The notes under the pieces were generated by a model, which was not told the DNA's origin, made no database searches, and saw only the letters and a program-made list of their open reading frames with translations. From Baylisascaris procyonis (lineage: Eukaryota; Nematoda; Chromadorea; Rhabditida; Ascarididae), in assembly GCA_037389465.1 (NCBI GenBank), contig JAZARR010000230.1, positions 1,488,001-1,552,000 of the forward strand: DNA of 64,000 bases, read 5' to 3'. Of the stretch, positions 13,930 to 27,000 are shown one piece after another (position 1 is the stretch's first letter; each line of letters starts with the position of its first letter). A program made the translations under genes and the position numbers.

Positions 13930-16900
13930 TATTAAACCATTAGCATTACAGCTTCACACATAACCTTTAGAAATTCTGTGAATCATCCTGAATCTGCAAA
14001 CAACAACACGAAAACGGCAAACAACACTGCAATTCGATCAGTTTGATGGAGCCGCTCTCCTTAACAAGTGTTTGAAGTGCATCGGAAAATTACGCAACTT
14101 ACTCGGAGAGATTGCGTTAAGATGGGAATATGATTTATTTAGGACAGTACCACTATGATCTGAATTATGAGTGGATATCTTTTTTTCTCCATCCCTCCCC
14201 CCACCATCCCAAATTCTCCTCATCCAAACTTTCCAAATCCGTGGAAAATTTTTCAACCTTCAATTTTCGGCTAAAAATTTATTGTTCACGATTTTCAAGG
14301 TCATTACTCATTAAATGATAGATGGCCATAGATTCTTTCCACATACAGCAATTGAAAATTATTAAGAGCAATAGTATTTGTGATATCCTCACGTGTTGCT
14401 CTTTGCTATTTCCGGCGAAGTGCTGAAGCTGGGTGGAAATGTTTTACTTTCGGATAGCGACTTTAAGACTCAGAAATTTTCGAATTTTCCCTGCGTTTCT
14501 TCACTCTGATTGTAGCTAATTTCCTCAAAGTTTTGGAATTTGTACTCCTTCCGTTCGCTTAATTAGGGAGGGAGTGAAAAGGAATGAAGAGAAAGGCATA
14601 GGATATTTGTGATTCGAATTTTGATCCTCAATACAATTGTAGGATTGCCAGATATTAAAATCATCAACGATCTATAGCATTCAAATAAAATCGATTCATC
14701 TCCAAATAAACTGTAGATTTTCTCACGCGAATAGAGCGGACACTCATTTGAAGTAGATTATTATTACAATTGGCAGCGGGGTAAATGATCGGTGCTGAGA
14801 AATGTTGAATTGAGATATGAGCAAAGCGCCAACCGAGGACACTTTCTGTTGTGCAGCACACGATTATGCTGTCACAAAAATAAACGTCTAATCATTTTTC
14901 ATTCCATTCATCGTATTTCATTCGCATCAAACAAAAACCTCAGACAGGCGTGAGAGACCGCTTTGAATTGAATACCGGCCAATCGACAAGAAAACACTCT
15001 ATTATTGTACACTATCAACGTTTTGTTGAGGCAAAAAAAACCTCAACAATGAGAATTTTTGAAACATTTCAGCGTGCAATTTAATTTCCACTTTTATTTA
15101 AATCTAAATTTCAAAATATGCATATCGCATGTTATATATTCATAAAATATAGAATTTATTTGCATATTAAATAACGGCAAATTATATTCAAATTTTAAGA
15201 TATTAAGTTTCAATACGAAATCTACATTTTTTATAAAACATCGCTTTACATGAAAAATTTTCTCCATTATGGAATATTTATTTTATTTGTCTTTGCACAC
15301 TACTGTCAACTTCATTTAAAGATCAGCCACCAAAGACAGACATTATGAAATTGGTAGAAAACTTTGAACGATGTAACAAATAACAAAAAACAGATTAAAT
15401 ATGTTTTATATACTTGTGGTGCAAACAATTTCATCACTCATTACTAATCCATCTCTGATAAGCCCGACTTCTATAGGTGATAAGGCCAGATAAGGTCGTT
15501 TTCTATTTCAGTGCCTCTATTCTTGTAGTAAATTTACATCCATTAAGAATTGTAATAATTCATAAGCGAATATAACCTTTTTTATGGTATTCGCTCATTG
15601 CTTTCTTCAGACCGAAAATATTTATGAAAAAAATGCATCCTGATTTCCAGTCATTTCTACACACCCGAAAACAGCCTTCTTATTTTATGCCTAATAGCAT
15701 TACCACCTTTATTAACGCATCGGAAATGATGCGCCATCATAGGATTGATTATTAAATGCTTTAGTGGTAAAATGGTTTGCTCAATTTTACTTGGCCGAAC
15801 TATTTCATCACTAAGGTGTCCATGAATTACTTGCCTATTTCGACGTTGAAATCACGTTTATGAATTGGAAGCAAGTCGACGGAGATCATCGGCACTCTCT
15901 TCAATGACGAAATAACGTGACGGTTGAGGCTAGTGGTTGTGAGAGCTATGATTGGTTTCGATGAGGAGCAGACTGTCTCCAGCTAAAGAAGCACATCGAC
16001 TCGAAGTTGATAAATAGCATCCATAAGATTCAGCTACCATTGATCAACTCTTACTTAAAACCGCAAGAAGAAGTAGTATAAGTAAATGTTTTGGTTTTGA
16101 GTAAGAGTGGTCAAATCTTTGGTACTAATGGCATAAAAGAAGGAGCCTTACGAGAACGACTTATTTCGTAAACCAGCAGCGGCTGCAGTTTTTTTGACAA
16201 ATTACATTCCAATTTTCTGTCATTACCTCTATGTTTCAGTGATTGGAAGAGCGCTTGAAACTTGCTGTCAGATTTGGTGATTTTTCAGTCGTTTTTTTTT
16301 AGGTTACTTCCTTATTGGATTTATAATATTGTTTGAGAAATGAAAATAGCAGAAAATTTTCACATTTTACATCAATAAATTCTAAATGAAATATTTTCTT
16401 TCATTAAAATATTATAAATTTTTGGATGAGTGAAAATCGTTTTTTTTTTCATCCATATATGAAAGAGACAGTCATCTCATCGAAATTGCACCTTTCTATT
16501 GTCCACATCAAATAATTACTATTGAATGAAAAGAAATTCAGCGTAAAGGTGTTGAGAAGTGAGTGAATGATGAGAAATACAATGACCTTGTAATTTAAAA
16601 AGGAAATGCAATTACGGCAAAGAGAGTGAACTCTTGATTTCTATTCATCGCTTCTTGCACTCAATAAATATTACATATAAAATTTCACCTCAAATTAAAT
16701 AAAATTGTGGGAATAATACATTAGAAAATTTCAAAATTTATGAAAAATTCCATTTAAAAAAATTCTAAATTTTTTTAAAAATGAGATTTTCTCATAACTT
16801 TTTTTTTCACTTATTATCTTCACTTATCATTTTATTTTTTCACTTATTATCTGATATTATTTATATATTCATGATGAATTTGTAGATCATTTACATATTA

Positions 16901-17292
16901 AAATATTATTTGCTCGATCGGTCGGCTTATTTAAATGTGTATGGAATAATGAAACATCTCTGATTTATATCGTTCGATTAGAAGTGAAATATGATTGAAT
17001 ATTTCGAAATGATTTCATCGCATGATATGTTTTTCTCACACACAATACTCAACCGGTTATACCACTCTTCTATACAGATTATGTTGCTTCCTTTTTTTGT
17101 GTCAAAGATTTCCTAATGAGTTCCTATTGAGAGAGAAAACAGCGGGAAGCGTGAATCGATGATATTCCCCATTATGTTGCTTAAATGAGTATAATATAGT
17201 TTCGACAATAAGTGGCACATAAATTGGATTATATGAAAATACGTTCAAATTTTTGATGATATGCTGCTGCATATATGTGAACAACTCTAGCA

Positions 17293-17345
17293 ACATTACA
17301 GACAATTGCTCAGACTTACAGACAATTGCTCAGACAACGGCACAG
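17293..17345. repeat. Short direct repeat of about 20 bp
   Basis: ACAGACAATTGCTCAGAC occurs twice in tandem and a third, partial CAGACAACTA copy follows. Confidence 0.7.
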
Positions 17346-20300
17346 ACAACTACTTAGATAACATCTCACACAACGGTTGATTCCTGCCACTTAACAAAAT
17401 TGCTCCTATGCAAAATAATTTAATTATGAATAATGGATCGAACATCGGCTTTCAAGTTAAAAATACAGGCTCTAAATATATACTAGATCGTTCAGAACAA
17501 ACTAGAACACCCATCTTTGCCCAAAATTGGCATAAATAATCTAAAGAGCCTAAAATAAATAAATCTAAACTAAATAAATCTAAAGGCATAAATCTAAACT
17601 AATATTGAGCCTAAAATATTGATATGAGAATTGCATTGAGAATTACAGCAATCTAATGATAGTTGAAACTTTTTGAGTATTTCGCTAAATTTCAACACTT
17701 ATAGGATACCTTATTTTTTGAGTGCCGTATCGAAATTTACAATATTGCAATCGTTCATTTGAGAATATTGCAATGAAGTGCGAAAATTGATAAGAAATAT
17801 ATTTTCACTTGAATAGAAATGCAATTGACTTGTTTATTATGAATTGCATTCTAATAGTTGGTAGCATAAAGAGAAAATAATTTTTTATATGACATCATAT
17901 ATTTCCATTAAATTCTTGCTAGAATATTGCATAATTGTTGTGATTTTTGACTTCAAAGAATAATTTCTTTAAGTCTATTTACTTCTATGTACTGTAATAT
18001 ACACTTATCTATTGTAAAATACACTTATCTCCCTCCAAAGAGTACTGTGAAATGGTATTTCACTACTTATATTCTTGTTTTCTTTTTGAATCCACATCGA
18101 ATTTTTGCCTACTTAGTTCTACTAGATTAAAATTTTCAAGAACTTTGCATCACTTGCATTTTGTTCTGTATCAAATGTTTTCTTTTCCATCTTGACAAGC
18201 AGATGCTGTACTCAAATATACTGTAATGCTCTACATAGACTTATATAATTGACGAGCAATTCGAATGAATATTGATTGGACTGAACATCTCAGGTGAGCA
18301 CTTGATTCTGCTCATTATTCACATACCTTTAATTAGCGAATATTTGAATCTGACATTTGCAAAGAAATTATGAAAGAAAAGTGCTATTGTGAGCGCTTTC
18401 GGGGTACCGTATAATTGGGGATGGCGGCTGTCACCAAATGTGCGCACACGCTCATTTCACCTTGACGCTCACTAATCACCGTATCGCGTCCATTGTGTCG
18501 CGTTGTCTTTGAAGCGAATGGGAAACTTCTCGTAATACGTACGTATTTTATAATTAGCGCTGCAAAATTGAGCGGAAATAATAGTAGCGCTCTAACGGAC
18601 ACAATGCATTTATTTGTGTGTGTGTGGCTCACTCAAATCAATGACAATCCACACAAAGAATACGCATTTCTTAACAATCCATTCAATTCGTCACAAATGT
18701 CTTTCTAAAAAAATTTCTTCTTTTCAAATGCGATCTGCTAGGGAGAGGGATAATCACATCGAATTGAACCTTAACTTTATTTTTATTTTAAAAAATCATA
18801 TTGTGCTAATTTAATCATTTGAATTGAATAAGAATATAAAGTTTATTATTTAGGAATATAAAGTTTTTAATAACCTAGCCTGCAGCAAGGAAAAAATACC
18901 GATGAATTGTTTTTCTAACTGCGTGCGTGAACGATGCCTGCGGTATATAAAAATAATAAATTGAAAAAAATTTTTTTCTTCCTTCAAATTTCTCAATTTT
19001 TCTTCAGAATACCAAGCCGCAGTTTTTTTCCCAGATATTTGATGAACGACAGAGTTATTGTCTTATTCAATTAAAAAAAAAAAAGCATTTTTCCCCATGT
19101 ATCAAAATCAATGTATACCAGATTTTAATACCTTATAAGTACCATTCCATTATCTCTCAATTAAAAATTTTTTCATCGTTATTGTGCGAGTTGCAAAAGT
19201 TCGACTACGAAAATAGTAAGGACAGATTATTTGCATTGTATGTGCGAAGTTTTGCATGAAAATTAGCCATTTCTATAGCGCATACATATGCTGATTGCTA
19301 TAAAGAGAACATGCAGATTTGTGAGTTGATTTTGATTGCTGATCAAAATTCAATTGCGTGAATAAATTGCATTTTCGATGTTCCCGTAGAAAAAGAAAAA
19401 TATCGTCATTCTATTGGGAAATAAAGCAATAAGTTCATTATTTATTCGTCGGCAATATTTCGTCCTCCATCCACAAATACGCACATAATAATTTCCTCTA
19501 ACTCTTCTTCGCACAATCATCACAAATTGCCCACAAAATGATCACTCTCAATATTCTTTAAAATTCCCATTTTATACATTCTTCCAAATGGGAATTGTGG
19601 AAAATTTGCGGGAAAGAATTTTTTTTTTTTCGATTTTATTTGAGAAAAGTGCGATTTTTTTGGTCAGAAAAATAAGCGTCAATCAAAATTGAAAATTTAT
19701 TCGAAATAGTCGATTCGATTAGTGAAGTAAATCGAAAAAATATTCGCAAGAATATATTCGCAAGAATCAACAAAATATTTAATTATTAAATAGAAGAATA
19801 TTCAAAAAGAGATCATAAGTGATTAGCATATTGCCTAATCGGTAAAAAAATTTACATATTTAAAGTTTTTTATTTCATCAAAAGGATTAAGCCTGAATTA
19901 TAAGACTCTATCACTATCTCATTATAATCATTAGAATATTAGATGAAATAAAGTCCCCGTCTATAAATTTAGTACATAACTATCGATGGCGAATAGTTTT
20001 TCATTGACGATCAGACAATAATTTCATATTTGTTGAGGAAATATTATCTCAGAAATTTATCATCTGAATAGATCGCAATTATCAATTACTCCGCAAAGAT
20101 CATACCACGATCAATGAAATACCCTCCCATTTGATGAATATACAGCAGACATTGTCTGTCACTTAGTACGCATTCTTGGAGATTTCCCTTACAAGAGTGT
20201 TGTACTATGGGCGTTGTACTATGTGTTTGTCTTCTTATCTGTTTAACTGCCTGTTAGTTACATCTCAGAAACTACAAAAGTCAGCTTTTGAGTCAGTTTC

Positions 20301-20795
20301 AGAATGGATGAAAGGGCATATTGGATGAAATCAGCTTCAGGATGAGGGAGTTTACTAGGCATAACGGACGAAAAATGTGTTGTATTCCATAACGATCCAT
20401 CAACTTCGGGAAAAAATTGCATATTTGATGATGGAAAAATTACTACGCATTTTGCACTAATTAATTTATCGTTCTACACTTGTCAAGTTTTCATTTCGCA
20501 CTTATATGGAAACAGAAGCTTCTACAAGTTGGAGTTTTTTTTTGCCACTGACGAAGCTGGCTCCTCAAATGAATAAGATGCAAAAAGATGTACAGTAATT
20601 TTGCACCTGCTAACCTTAATACAGTATGAAAATTTTGGACGACAGTGTAATACTGTAATACAGTATAAAAGCAAATTTTTCTTTAGAGTATGCAAATTAT
20701 GAGCGGAGCAAAATTACTATAAATAGAAGTTTTTTCAATGTCTTGTATCAGTGCATTGTTTGGCGTCGTTGTGTTCTGGTGCGGATTGTCGCAAA

Positions 20796-20939
20796 ATGTT
20801 GGCGGTTGTCGTCGATATGATGATGACATGTGCAATTCCACTCTTTCTCGGTGTATTCCTATTCGCTATATGTTGTACCGACAATCCTTTAGGAGTACGG
20901 GTATTGTTTGCTGCAATTTATGTTATATTTTTTACATGA
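20796..20939 (+). CDS. Candidate 47-aa two-helix microprotein or exon
   Basis: ATG at 20796 reads MLAVVVDMMMTCAIPLFLGV and continues through FAICCTDNPLGVRVLFAAIY to a stop at 20937. Two hydrophobic segments flank the short polar loop CTDNPLG. The frame is open upstream to 20751. It may be a small ORF or an exon of a larger gene; about 590 bp upstream (near 20207) there is a signal-peptide-like stretch MGVVLCVCLLICLTAC before a gttagt donor, but no phase-matched join was found. Confidence 0.22.
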   Translation: MLAVVVDMMMTCAIPLFLGVFLFAICCTDNPLGVRVLFAAIYVIFFT

Positions 20940-21923
20940 AAACAACCTCTCACATATACGACCGAAAAAGCATCTAGGCAAATCTCTGTGATGGAAGTTT
21001 CTGGAAAGTTGGCATCTTGCCCAATATGTTTTTTATTATTGGAATTAATTGACCTCCTCTAATTTGTAAAATTGAATTATTCGGAACTTTCAAAAAAAAA
21101 CGTCAAATCCGACATCGGGGATATGAGCCAAGTTGATCTAATTTTATCAAGAATACTTGGGTGATCTAGCCGGTGAACACCTTCTACATTAGCTAAAGTA
21201 GCGCCTGAGAATGTAGAGATCAAATACGTCATCACATGAAAACTTTTGCTAGCAACCATTTGCGATAAAGGTAATTCTAAGATTTTTCTTTATGATTTTG
21301 GTTTCAATTTTTGAATTGCATAAAAAAATACTCAACGAAGAATTTGCAGGGATGTGGCGGTACGCTGAAAAGTCGGGTGGTCGAGAAAAACGAGTGATTT
21401 TCACTAATCCAACTTCAACTTATTACCACTAATATACTCGATATGGCGAGTGATAGCCGGCGATGTTTCAACTTCACCTTCCATTTGTCACTATCCTAGC
21501 CCTGCCACTTATATATAACGATGCTATTACCCCACACCGACATCCCCTCCTCTGACAATTTTCTGCGATTATATTTAGAGAGAATTTAGCAATAATATGT
21601 TGAACTGCTCTCACAAATAAAAGTTATTTCGGCCGTTGACAAAAAAGTATTTACATGTTCGTGGAAGGTGTTGCTGGCCAGTCGGAAATGATTCAGTAAA
21701 TATTCCAAAGCACAGCGCACAAAAGGAATTGAAAAATTGAGGCGGGGAGTGTTGGGAGCAGGGTGAGGGGAAGCAGGAATTTGGAAACGTTGCAAGTGCA
21801 TCGTAAGTCAAGTCGTGCGATGTGAAAATCATATTCGAGAACAATATCTGTTTATTGCGTGGGTATTTTATGTTCGTTTGGCGTCAGATACTGAATTTAG
21901 AACACAAGGTTAGGTAAATCCCA

Positions 21924-22436
21924 TTGAAAAGTTCAAAATTAACTATACTATTGAAGTATTATTGTTTATCGACAAATAATAGAACTGAAATTCGGAAAAA
22001 TAACGCTAAATATTTCTTTTTTTGTGGCTATAAATATTGCCATTCAGGTATAAAATTTGCAGCAGATGTTGATTCCATGCCTCAGATATGGTTCAATTCG
22101 ACTTTTATATTCCTTTATATGCCTCAATTCGACTATATCGATTTTATATTTATATTCCTTTTATATCAATGCTCTTCACTGATTTCCCAAAAATTTTGCC
22201 TATTCGCTCATTTAAAGGGCAAATTATTAGTTTTCATTGCTTATTGTCTTAGGGTGTCAGTAGAACGTCTCTTTTATTGGTGTAGAGGTTTGTATGTGCA
22301 TGTTGGGCTTTTATATAAGTTTTTATATTTCGGTATAGAGCGCTCTATGCCTTCAATATGTCCACATGTTTATCTATGTTTCCTAGCGTTCTTTGCAACA
22401 ATTTTCCACAATAATTCGGCACATGATATTCGATAG
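21924..22436 (+). CDS. Longest uninterrupted ORF in the window, 170 aa, hydrophobic, doubtful
   Basis: An ATG at 21924 opens 170 codons rich in Phe, Tyr, Ile, Leu and Cys, with hydrophobic stretches such as FNSTFIFLYMPQFDYIDFIF and YLCFLAFFATIF. The composition is what AT-rich non-coding DNA gives in one frame, and the DNA between 22080 and 22170 is internally repetitive. No motif is recognised. It is listed because of its length. Confidence 0.2.
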   Translation: MKSSKLTILLKYYCLSTNNRTEIRKNNAKYFFFCGYKYCHSGIKFAADVDSMPQIWFNSTFIFLYMPQFDYIDFIFIFLLYQCSSLISQKFCLFAHLKGKLLVFIAYCLRVSVERLFYWCRGLYVHVGLLYKFLYFGIERSMPSICPHVYLCFLAFFATIFHNNSAHDIR

Positions 22437-23074
22437 GTTCTTTGATTGGGGAGAAAATCATGCATGTCTGAGTACAATCTAATTCCATAGGTTATTGCTT
22501 AAGCTAAGTTTAATTTTCAATTTCAATTTTATGCCTAATTATGATCGGAAATTAGTGAATGCTGCTGTTATTCAGTACTGGATAGTGCCGGGATAGTTGG
22601 AATGCAAATTGATTCTACAGTACACATGCGAGCGATTGTTCTAAAGGAAATGAATTTGTTATTTTCTACTGGAATCTTTAGCTGATTTGAATGCAAAAGT
22701 ACATTGACACCCGTTCGAAAAGATGTTTTTACGGTGCTAGCTTAACATGGCTTTTTCATGGAATATGAATTAGAAAAACACATGAGTCGACATAAAGGAT
22801 AGGGAGTTACCAATCAGGAGATACGTTGAAAATATTGCCATTGCTCGAAGGCATTCATGTTTTTATTCCAATCATGGGTTTCGAGCACATCCCTCCCCTC
22901 TTCCCTGGGTAAAGAATATGCAGATACAAAATAATATGACATGGCGCAAAAAATTTATTGCGAAAACCAAAATACTTCTTCTACCGAATACATCTCATCA
23001 CTAGTTTATATCATATTTTGGTTAGTGTTACTGAGATCAACCCAAGAGATACTTTTTCGAGACCTGTGATGGCA

Positions 23075-23853
23075 TCAATTGTATGATGATTTGCCGGAAT
23101 GAAAGTTGATCCATCTGGAATGAATGCAATACGCCATACGAGGATCGCTGAAGAATCGATTCCAGCAAAGATGACCTTCAATACATACCTAGGAATAAGG
23201 AAATATGTTCGCACTGCTAAGATTTTCTAGGATTTTATGTACTCTTTCGCAGAAATACTATTTCATTGGACATATTGGCCAAATAACTTGACAAAAATAA
23301 ATCATTGTTTTGATAAGCACACGGCACAACTCTTCTAGGAAATTCTTCATGAATATATGGAAAATCATTGCTGATATTAGTACATATTGTTTAAATAAAA
23401 GAAGGCAACAAGAAAATAATACATTTTGAAAGATAGTTTTGTGATGTTCTCAGTGATATTTGACTTAAAATGAGTGTTCAGTATAGTGTCTGACAAATTT
23501 TAATACTGCTTACTTGTAAAAGTAAAGGAGATTGAGCGATGTCGTTTATCCACTTGCCGCCGCACTCCTTACCGATAGAGGTGCCGATGGCAACAGGTTT
23601 GGGCCTATAATTACAATACATATGTAACGATAAACGACTCTACGAATTTCTGCTAATATGCCCTCCCTCTCCCCTTACCCTAAGGGTAATCGATAGAAAA
23701 GCAGCCATCAATTATTGTCTTATAACAACGAGGACATCAGCATCATAGTATCTGTCACTTACTTGTCCACCTACAATGTTCCAGATTTAAGGCGATGCTG
23801 GAATTGCTTTCACAGGCAAACCAAATGACACCATGCGCATACAATGGATCCAT
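23075..23853 (-). CDS. Small Cys-containing protein downstream of the phosphatase (MIG-18-like domain possible)
   Basis: Exon 1 is 23853-23771 (MDPLYAHGVIWFACES...NLEHC, donor gtggac, phase 2). Exon 2 is 23604-23514 (PKPVAIGTSIGKECGGKW, acceptor attatag, donor gtaagc). Exon 3 uses tcctag at 23188 and reads VCIEGHLCWNRFFSDPRMAY to a stop at 23075. The model has six cysteines in 95 residues. The run W-F-x-C, S-I-x-L-x-L-x-x-C, then I-G-x-S recalls the nematode MIG-18-like fibronectin type I domain, but no signal peptide is seen. Exon 3 is uncertain: another frame from an acceptor at tattgaag reads VIFAGIDSSAILVWRIAFIP and stays open to 23011. The ATG follows an attag acceptor by four bases, which suits a trans-spliced leader. 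It lies about 185 bp after the phosphatase stop. Confidence 0.38.
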
Positions 23854-24037
23854 TCAGCTAATATATTAAAGTTGAAAATGATATGCAGCTTGGCGGATAT
23901 ATTCTGGGCTAACCGACCTTAGTTGAGAGTGTGATCTATAAACTTTTTCGCTAACCGAGTAACATATGCGACGGCATTGTGACCTAATATTCTTCAATCC
24001 TTCCCCCACTGTTTTCCACTTCAAATGCCTCCACATT

Positions 24038-27000
24038 TCATTTTTTTGTGGATTTTCCATCAACTTCAATACACTGGAAGAATTGTTTACCAGGATTTGG
24101 GCTTTTCACATCGTTTTTCTTATTTTGCTTTTCAAGTTCGGCGAGTTTCTCGACACTTAAATTCTGTATGTCGAGTTTCGGTTTGAGCGTAACAAATGAT
24201 ATCTTCAATTCAGCTGTGACACGCATTACAGATCCACAATTACCATCGGTACCACAATAATTTGGAGCCGAGAAAACTGTGCAAATTCGATTACCGCAAT
24301 CGAGAAGATGCCCATCCTGTAATACTTCCCATTGGAAACTTCGATTAGCAAACGAAATTACGCATTCGATTATTAATAAATCATTGGTAATATACGGCTA
24401 GACTTCTATTGGTTATAAGTAGTAAAAAAACTTGGCAACGACAATAAAACGTTCATTTTCACTAAATGAACTCAATTCAGAGGCGTTATTCAAATGTGCT
24501 TTTCTCCTCAATCATTCAGAAGTGCTTTAGAAGCCTATTTCGATTGAACAGAGATGATAAAACAAATATGATTCCATAATTTTTGAATTGTTTTGTTTGA
24601 ACCGACTGCATTTTAAAATCGCTATATTTTTCTGATCAAAAAAAAAAGAATATTTGTCGACTCTCATAAAATTCATAGCAACATCATAAATGATGACGAT
24701 TTAGAAGCAGATCACTGCAGCATAACCAAATATTGTGGTGTCTCATATATTATCCTCAAATAGCATGGAATGTCTATTCCGGCATTTTTTCTATTGCTCC
24801 GCATATTTTAGTGTCTACACCTTATGATGTTATTTGAGTTCGATGTGATTGATTACCTTCACTACTTCATGAGCTCGAACAATAAGGTCGACATCGAGGT
24901 TTCTAATACACTCCTTTATTGTGTCTTGTCCGAACATCCAAGAAGCATTTCGCACCTGGAAGCTTTGGTACCTTCAAAAATTGAAAAAAAAAAAGATAAC
25001 AACACTAGAAATAATTAGCATTAAATGCAATTATGCAGATCATATCGTCGGAAAATTGGAACTATTTTGTGCTCAATTCTCAGTAGATGTATATCCGCTT
25101 AAGCATTTTTCTTTTGGATGCGTAAGCATTGTGAGCCTTAAATTCCACCCATCAGGCAAAATGATTTACCCAAATTTATTTATTTTTACCCAAACAATTT
25201 TTTGCTCCCAATCGGTTACAATATGAATAAAAATAGCGATTCTTCGCATTGATAACTCAACTTTTGACAGATTCCTTTAAGTCAATAAGCGGAAATCACT
25301 CTTCACTTCATAATTAAAGGAATATTGATAAGGGTGCCGAATGAACCACCCGCTTACATTAAATAAAATATAAAAATTGAATAATCAACCTTATTGGGTA
25401 CCCATCCTTTCGAGCAAGGATCACTATCTGGATCGGACCACATTAAATCTAACGCCAATCCTGTGTCACATTCTTCGGGTGTTCTTGGCTTCTAAACAAT
25501 TTTCTTCAACATGATTTAGTTAAATCGGATATGAGACGTAATCGTAAAACGCGAAAGAATGATTACGCATATGACCAATGGTTACAACGGGAAAAAATAT
25601 ATGGAACGGAAAATCAACTGAATGTTATTGTAATTGAGATGGAAGTCACCAAAGATTTCGACCGCTAAAGAGAATGCAAAATTTTTTGCACATACTCTGA
25701 AACCAGATTCAAAACTACCAAGTACTTTTCTCTTACAATATACCTTTATAATTAATCGAAATTTCTACAGTTGGACTAGTAAATCAGACTATTGTAATGT
25801 ATGATTGGTATGCGCCCACCCTTCCCTTCCCCGCCGAAAATATATAACGATAATAATGTTATTGTTCGGGTTGATGACGCATAACTTTTATGTGTGATTT
25901 GAATATTATATATCCAAAAGATTCAAAACTATCCAACAAATACAGAAAATTATTCACCTTTAAGGAAGAGAGTGAAGACCAATTGTTTATTAATGGACTG
26001 ATTCCTCCATGCATACATAGAATACGACCATTCACCTAAATTAATCCATTCCCAACATTATATTATCTCATTATATAATTTTTAAATAAATTATTTTATT
26101 CCAATGTATATTATTTTCAATTATTCCTCAAATTTATGCAACAATCATCTCAAAGCAATTTTTATAACAATTTTTTTCTTCTTTTTATGCGATGAAAATC
26201 GGCAATGAAAATATTCTTCTTTATATATTCAACAAAATATTTATAAACAAATAATTTCAAATAATTCGAATGCATACCTTAGCACAAAGTGGTAATTCAT
26301 TGAATACTCGTTGAAATGCTTTCCATATACGTGTTGAACGAAGACGTTTACATTCCTCATAGAAACCATAGGTACGATTCATTTTTGTGCATTCATGATT
26401 GCCACGTAGAAGATTTATCATTTCAGGAAATTTCAATTTATAACAAAACAGTAACATTACAACCTTAATAATTATAATATTTTAATATTTAAATTATTTG
26501 CATCTTACAATAATGCCTAAAAAAGTTTAAAATCGGAGTGGAAAGGAGCGAATTATATCGCAAAATGTTAACTCATTCTTCGATTTTCGTCTTCGAGCTT
26601 CTCATTCTTTCATACACTTGCGACCATCAAAGAAAATAAATAATTCACCCATAATTCCGACTAAGCGAAGATAGAGGATCATATAAACTTATAAGATTTT
26701 TCTTGCCCATCACTCATCTATCCTCAAGACCTACTGAAGCAGTTGTGCCATAAAGGTCATAATTGATGGCTTTTAACTGCAAGAACTCTTAAAGATTAGT
26801 CATTAGAAAACAATTTAATTAGACATGCAATACCCATATGCGTTATATTCTCTTACCGACCAGAAAATATTACCTCAAGACCCTTTTTGCATCGATCGAC
26901 ATAATCGCCGAGGAAAAGCAATTTAGTTTTCGGTGGTGTACCAACGATAGATAGCAATCGATGAAGATCACCGAATTGACCGTGTACATCGCCGAATATG

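Larger units (their letters stand above)
12981..20700. other. Intergenic region, no supported gene
   Basis: AT-rich DNA with one AT array and low-complexity stretches (17.5-17.6 kb). GC-richer patches at 15.85-16.1 kb and 18.38-18.65 kb have several open frames at once but no convincing splice-compatible exon. Confidence 0.45.

Noticed and set aside
20207..20255. Signal-peptide exon MGVVLCVCLLICLTAC
   Set aside because: It has a good hydrophobic core and a gttagt donor, but no downstream exon of matching phase was found.
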